Source of the DNA: JAIRLS01 sp031551455 | GTDB lineage: Bacteria > Bacteroidota > Bacteroidia > Bacteroidales > UBA4181 | Assembly (NCBI GenBank): GCA_031551455.1 | Contig: JAVBNP010000224.1 | Location: 1 to 9,211 of the forward strand | Length of the DNA: 9,211 nucleotides | Direction of reading: 5' to 3' | Part shown: one piece after another, positions 4,894 through 9,211 of the stretch | Layout: the number at the start of each line of letters is the position of its first letter | Numbering within the stretch: the first letter of the stretch is position 1 | The notes under the pieces: generated by a model | The model's input: only the letters and a program-made list of their open reading frames with translations | The model's database searches: none | What the model was told of the DNA's origin: nothing | Position numbers and translations under genes: made by a program

Positions 4894-7674
4894 ATGAAAA
4901 AACACATCTTACCTTTATTGGTCGCCTGCTTACTTTTTGCTTGCAAAACGAATCAAAGCGATGTTCGATTAACAAATTTAACTTGCGAATATGTCATCAA
5001 CCCCGTCGGTATCGACCATCCGGCGCCCTTATTGGGTTGGCAAATGTTTTCGGTGGAAAACGGAGCAGCGCAAACCGCTTATCGGATACTTGTGGCCGAA
5101 AGCCCCGAAGCGCTCGAGAAAAACACGGGTGATGTTTGGGACAGCGGCGAAGTTTGTTCCGAAAAAAGTCAAAACATATCGTATCGAGGCAACCCGCTCG
5201 TTTCGGGACAGTATTATTGGTGGAAGGTGCAAATTCGGGATCAACACGGGAAACTTACCGAGTGGAGCAGTCCCGCTTCGTGGTTGACGGGTTTGCTTTC
5301 GGAATCCGATCGACAAGGCGAATGGATATCTCAACGATACGCCGACGTATCACCCGAACGGGGTTTCATCGACTCGTGGAAAAAACCTGGCAGTTATAAA
5401 GCAACCGACACCTCGGCCGTTTATCTGCGTAAGAACTTCGATGTCGCCGAATCAATCAAAAAAGCAGTGGTATTCGTCAGCGGCTTGGGGTATTACGAAT
5501 TGTACATCAACGGGAAGAAAGTAGGTGATCATGTGATGGCGCCGACTTTTACCGATTATCAACGGCAAGTCAATTATGCGACGTATGATGTAACGTCGTT
5601 TGCCGAAAAAGGGAAAAACGCGCTCGGCGTGATACTGGGCAACGGTTTTTACAACTCGCCCACCGAAGATTTATTCCAAATGGAAAAAGCCCGATGGAAA
5701 ACGCCGCCGAAGTTGTGGCTTCAATTGGCAATCGAATATGCCGACGGACGTAAAGAAACGATCATTACCGACAACACGTGGACGTGCGGCAGCGGCGAAA
5801 TCGTATTCAACAGCATCCGCGCGGGCGAAACCATCGACAAACGACAATTGCAAACGGGATGGAATCTCGCTTCGTTTGACGATTCGGGTTGGAAAAAAGC
5901 GGTAACGGTTCCCGCTCCAATCGGTCGACTCAGAGCCGAATACATGCCGCCGATGAAAGTGACCCAAAGCATCCGACCGGAAAATATCACCGAGCCGCAA
6001 AAAGGTGTTTATCTGGTTGATTTCGGGAAAAACATCACCGGTTGGATATCGCTGAAAGTAACCGGAAGCAAAGGACAACGCATTCAATGCGACCACAACG
6101 AAGCGTTGAACGACGACGGCACGCTGAACACCAAGTACAGCACCACGCATACGGGAGGTCGTTTTCAAAGAGAAATCTTTATCTTAACCGGTGAGGGGGA
6201 AGAATTCTTCGAACCGAGATTCACGTACCACGGGTTTCGTTATGTTCAAATACGCGGATTGAAGGATAAGCCTTCGCCGGACGATATCACGGCCAAAAGC
6301 GTTCACACCGCTTTGGACACGATCGGCCGATTCACATGCTCCGACGAGCCGTTCAACAACATGCAACAAGCGATACAACGCACTTTGATGAACAGCATAC
6401 ATGGCATGCCCGCCGAAGAACCCACCCGCGAAAAAATGGGCTGGACGTTGGATGCCGGGGATGCTATGGAAGCGTATTTGTACAATTTCGATGCGATCAA
6501 TGCATATAAAAAATCGTTGCAGGATTTCATGGATGCTCAAGAGCCTTCGGGACATATCGCGGCGATTGTTCCCACCAACGGCTGGTCTTATGCATTGCCT
6601 TCGGGAAAGCCCATATATTGGGACGACCCGTGGTGGGGAGGTTCCATATTTATCATTGCCGACGGATTGTTCCGATTTACGGGGGATACGGCCGTCATTG
6701 CACATGCCTTCGATGCGTTGAAAGGGTACGTCGATTTTCTGACGACCACGGCGAAGAACGACACGCTCGATTGGTCGTTGGGCGATTGGCTCGATTTGAC
6801 ACACGGTTCGAAAGGCGTTGGTCCGGGATTGACGCCCGTGACGCAAACATCCACGGCGGGGTATTGGTGGATGAACGAACGCGTGTCCGCATATGCACGC
6901 ATGCTCGGGAAAAATGCTTTGGCAGACGAATACGCGAAAAATGCGCAACGAATCAAATATAATTTCAATCGGGTTTTTCTTGACGAAACCACCGGATGGT
7001 ACTATGAGGGCTCTCAAACGGCGCAAGCGTTGCCGCTGTTTCTCGGAATGGTTCCCGAGAACATGAAAGCAAAAGTGGAGGAAAAGCTGATCGAAGCGGT
7101 GGAAAGATTTGATGATCATATTTCGGCCGGGTTTATCGGCACCAATCCCCTGTTGAATTATTTGGCGTCGAACGGACAGGCGGACAGAGCCTTTCGAATC
7201 GTCGGGCAGAAAGACACTCCGGGATGGTTACATATGGTACGCGATGCGAAAAGCACCATGGGCGAAAACTTGAATGCCAAAGGGTATGGCAGCGGACATC
7301 ATCCTTACGGTTCGTGCGTCGGATTTTTTCTTTTCAAATACATGGGCGGCATCAGACCCGACGAAACACAACCGGGATTCAAGAATTTCATCATTGAACC
7401 TTTGTTCGTTCCCGAAATGGAAAATATTTCCGTAAAAACCGCTTCGTTGTATGGAACAACGGAATCGTCGTGGAAAAGGGAGAACGACCGTATCAAGCTT
7501 CGCATTGTTATCCCGGGTAACACAACCGCCGAACTCTTGTTGTCCGAAGCGTTTTTTACAAAGGGGATCAAAGGCGACGGGAAAAAGTTGGCCGAGAAAG
7601 CGACCGACAAACCTTTCGGAAAGAAGGGGTTGATGTTGCGCTCGGGAACCTATGAATTCGAATTGATTCCTTAA
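4894..7674 (+). CDS. GH78 alpha-L-rhamnosidase, lipoprotein
   Basis: Inverting alpha-L-rhamnosidase of 926 aa. I chose the ATG at 4894 over one at 4801 because it starts a lipoprotein signal, MKKHILPLLVACLLFAC (C17), and the upstream ATG would translate the hairpin and promoter. Domains in order: an N-terminal Ig/fibronectin-like domain (about 25-135, with YYWWKVQIRD), the Bac_rhamnosid_N beta-sandwich (about 175-345, VSGLGYYELYINGKKVGDH), a second beta domain (about 350-455), the (alpha/alpha)6 catalytic barrel (about 470-820) and a C-terminal beta domain (822-926). The acid motif is EEPTREKMGWTLD (508-520) with E513 as general acid; the base motif is STMGEN with E791. Both are changed from the common DCPxRxERxGWTGD and ATTxWE forms. 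C17 is followed by KTNQSD, not a clear surface signal, so a periplasmic enzyme is likely. The next gene starts 21 nt downstream, in the same frame beyond the TAA, so they are probably one transcript. Exact substrate unknown. Confidence 0.94.
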   Translation: MKKHILPLLVACLLFACKTNQSDVRLTNLTCEYVINPVGIDHPAPLLGWQMFSVENGAAQTAYRILVAESPEALEKNTGDVWDSGEVCSEKSQNISYRGNPLVSGQYYWWKVQIRDQHGKLTEWSSPASWLTGLLSESDRQGEWISQRYADVSPERGFIDSWKKPGSYKATDTSAVYLRKNFDVAESIKKAVVFVSGLGYYELYINGKKVGDHVMAPTFTDYQRQVNYATYDVTSFAEKGKNALGVILGNGFYNSPTEDLFQMEKARWKTPPKLWLQLAIEYADGRKETIITDNTWTCGSGEIVFNSIRAGETIDKRQLQTGWNLASFDDSGWKKAVTVPAPIGRLRAEYMPPMKVTQSIRPENITEPQKGVYLVDFGKNITGWISLKVTGSKGQRIQCDHNEALNDDGTLNTKYSTTHTGGRFQREIFILTGEGEEFFEPRFTYHGFRYVQIRGLKDKPSPDDITAKSVHTALDTIGRFTCSDEPFNNMQQAIQRTLMNSIHGMPAEEPTREKMGWTLDAGDAMEAYLYNFDAINAYKKSLQDFMDAQEPSGHIAAIVPTNGWSYALPSGKPIYWDDPWWGGSIFIIADGLFRFTGDTAVIAHAFDALKGYVDFLTTTAKNDTLDWSLGDWLDLTHGSKGVGPGLTPVTQTSTAGYWWMNERVSAYARMLGKNALADEYAKNAQRIKYNFNRVFLDETTGWYYEGSQTAQALPLFLGMVPENMKAKVEEKLIEAVERFDDHISAGFIGTNPLLNYLASNGQADRAFRIVGQKDTPGWLHMVRDAKSTMGENLNAKGYGSGHHPYGSCVGFFLFKYMGGIRPDETQPGFKNFIIEPLFVPEMENISVKTASLYGTTESSWKRENDRIKLRIVIPGNTTAELLLSEAFFTKGIKGDGKKLAEKATDKPFGKKGLMLRSGTYEFELIP

Positions 7675-7695
7675 CATTCAAAACGACCCGTCATC

Positions 7696-9211
7696 ATGCG
7701 CATAAAATCTTTTCTTCCGGCGATACTTCTTTTATTCGCGGTTTCGGGAATCGGGAAAGTTTTTTCTCAAGAACCGATCAGACTGTATCCGTACCGATTT
7801 GATCCGCGAAAACATCCGGACGAAGCCCGACATTACGTGAAATCGCCCGATATTTCCATGTTCGGCAACAAGATGCAGTTCATTGCGCTTCGCGACTTGA
7901 CGGGAAATTATAAAGAACGCATGGATCAATGGATCGACAAGGATAAGTTGGGCAACATTCTGTGGCCGTCATACGAACATCTTTATTTGGATAATTTGAA
8001 AGATGTGGTTGCCGAGATCCGGAAACGTCGGTTGTATTTGTTCGATATCTGGGGATATGTGCCGGGGTCGGGACCGGGCGGATATTGGCAACAGTTTGTC
8101 GTACCCGACGGTGCATTGGAATTATTTCAAAACGAACTCGGAGATCATTGGTTGGGAATGGACAACGGGGAACAGGATGGTCGCTACGTTGCCGATTTCG
8201 CCCCGTTCGTATATCCTTCGGGCGGGGATCGAAAACAACAGTACTTCAATTTCCAACGCCACTTTCAAAAGATGGGCGACGAATTGGGGAACAAAATGGC
8301 AACGTTGATTTCGCTTAATTTCGGACATTATTTCTTGAAAGAAGGAATTTACACCTTGGCGGGAGCCGAAACGGCGCAGGCATTACCCAACTCGCAAATA
8401 TATTATTCTTACATCCGCGGCGCCGGGAAACAATACGGCGTCAATTGGTTCGGCAATGCTTCGGTATGGAATCGTTGGGGATACAAAACGTATGATTCGA
8501 ATGCGATCAGTAACGAAGCGGGAATCGTGATCGGAGGGCCCGAGAAAGGAACCTCCCTCTCTCTTCTGAAAAGGCTGATGTACAATCACGTGATGTATAA
8601 TTGCGTGGCTGCGGGGTTCGAAGGTTCCATGCGGATAGATGAAGGTAAACTGAGCCCGATCGGAAAGATACAACAAGATGCCGTTCAATGGGTCGAAAAG
8701 CACGGCGACCCCGGTGTGATGTACACTCCCGTGGCCGTGATGAACGATTTCTTTTCAGGATGGTCGTTTCCCCGCAATTTATATTCGAAAGACGCATACA
8801 AAGTATGGGGTAACTTACCGTATGAAACACCCGATTATTTGACGGATAACGTACTGGATGTTTTGTATCCCGGTTATCGCGATGCTTCCTATTACCAAGA
8901 TGAGCGTGGTTTTATTGCCCCGACTCCGTACGGCGACATTGCCGACTGTTTGTTGAGCGATGTTTCGTTGTGGGTTTTGAGACAATACCCGGTGTTGGTG
9001 GTTGCGGGAGAACTACAACCGGGCTTGGAGATCAACGATAAACTGGAAAATTACGTCAAAGCGGGCGGACATTTGGTGATCACGGCCGGCTCGTTGAAAA
9101 ACATGCCTCACGGCATTGCCGGGATCAGAACCGACGGCAAAACGATTCTTTGCAACGGCTCCGTTTCGTATAACGGAACCGATATCCCGGAAACAACTTC
9201 TTTTGTTTTGG
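7696..9211 (+). CDS. Secreted GH42-like/clan GH-A-like protein of unassigned family (partial, C-terminus outside window)
   Basis: An open frame of 505 codons runs off the right edge without a stop. The ATG at 7696 starts a signal peptide (MRIKSFLPAILLLFAVSGIG, likely cut after VFS at residue 24); there is no lipobox. Residues about 55-340 read like a TIM-barrel hydrolase: strand-like LYLFDIWGYVPG (113-124), GMDNGEQDGRY (154-164), LAGAETAQALP (221-231), and GFEGSM (307-312). Candidate catalytic residues are E159, E225 and E309; E159 and E309 are 150 residues apart, as in GH42 acid/nucleophile pairs. From about 340, YTPVAVMNDF, then PVLVVAGELQPG and LENYVKAGGHLVITAG (450-465), resemble the GATase-like trimerisation domain that follows the barrel in GH42 enzymes. 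It starts 21 nt after the GH78 stop, so joint action on a rhamnose-containing glycan is likely. I cannot assign a CAZy family; the barrel and fold are inferences from motif order. Confidence 0.8.
   Translation, partial: MRIKSFLPAILLLFAVSGIGKVFSQEPIRLYPYRFDPRKHPDEARHYVKSPDISMFGNKMQFIALRDLTGNYKERMDQWIDKDKLGNILWPSYEHLYLDNLKDVVAEIRKRRLYLFDIWGYVPGSGPGGYWQQFVVPDGALELFQNELGDHWLGMDNGEQDGRYVADFAPFVYPSGGDRKQQYFNFQRHFQKMGDELGNKMATLISLNFGHYFLKEGIYTLAGAETAQALPNSQIYYSYIRGAGKQYGVNWFGNASVWNRWGYKTYDSNAISNEAGIVIGGPEKGTSLSLLKRLMYNHVMYNCVAAGFEGSMRIDEGKLSPIGKIQQDAVQWVEKHGDPGVMYTPVAVMNDFFSGWSFPRNLYSKDAYKVWGNLPYETPDYLTDNVLDVLYPGYRDASYYQDERGFIAPTPYGDIADCLLSDVSLWVLRQYPVLVVAGELQPGLEINDKLENYVKAGGHLVITAGSLKNMPHGIAGIRTDGKTILCNGSVSYNGTDIPETTSFVL

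Noticed and set aside
6184..7119. Long minus-strand open frame (311 codons) inside the GH78 gene
   Set aside because: It lies fully antisense to the catalytic domain of a well-supported GH78 gene, its translation is low-complexity in R, F and H with no family motif, and it has no promoter or operon context.
1..9211. Searched by eye for CRISPR arrays, tRNA/rRNA genes, insertion sequences, attachment sites and SusC/SusD genes
   Set aside because: None seen: no regularly spaced direct repeats, no transposase-like protein, no long terminal inverted repeats, and all large frames are explained by the six genes listed.

Overview
The window looks like a chromosomal piece of a glycan-degrading member of Bacteroidota, probably Bacteroidales. 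Three things support this. TAnnTTTG-type -7 promoter boxes lie 24-30 nt upstream of start codons that lack a clear Shine-Dalgarno. Two secreted enzymes carry lipoprotein signals. The gene set is a LytS/LytTR two-component pair next to GH106- and GH78-type alpha-L-rhamnosidases. The genus cannot be told from the sequence alone.

Layout. A leftward cluster (minus strand, reading from 2075 down to 1) encodes a secreted protein of unknown function (269 aa), a LytS/YehU-type membrane histidine kinase (341 aa), and the N-terminal receiver part of its response regulator, cut by the window edge at base 1. Gaps of 17 and 3 nt suggest one operon. A 217-bp divergent intergenic region (2076-2292) separates this from a rightward cluster: a GH106-type alpha-L-rhamnosidase lipoprotein (2293-4725), a 168-bp intergenic region with a perfect 18-bp inverted repeat and a very good -7 box, a GH78 alpha-L-rhamnosidase lipoprotein (4894-7674), and, after 21 nt, a secreted protein that runs off the right edge (7696-9211). 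The last one looks like a clan GH-A/GH42-like glycoside hydrolase that I cannot place in a known family.

How the genes may work together. Two rhamnosidases of unrelated folds beside a third probable hydrolase fit stepwise trimming of a rhamnose-rich glycan such as rhamnogalacturonan pectin side chains, another plant or algal rhamnan, or a rhamnosylated compound. The lipoprotein N-termini lack an obvious surface-export signal, so periplasmic work is more likely. No SusC/SusD pair, hybrid two-component regulator or SusR is visible, so calling this a polysaccharide utilization locus is an inference about what lies outside the window. Whether the divergent LytS/LytTR system controls the rhamnosidase genes is unknown. 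The kinase region is visibly more AT-rich than the hydrolase region, so the two halves may have different histories.

The most useful leads are the uncharacterised third hydrolase, the strong inverted repeat at the GH78 promoter, the unknown secreted protein leading the two-component operon, and unusual active-site motif variants in the GH78 enzyme.
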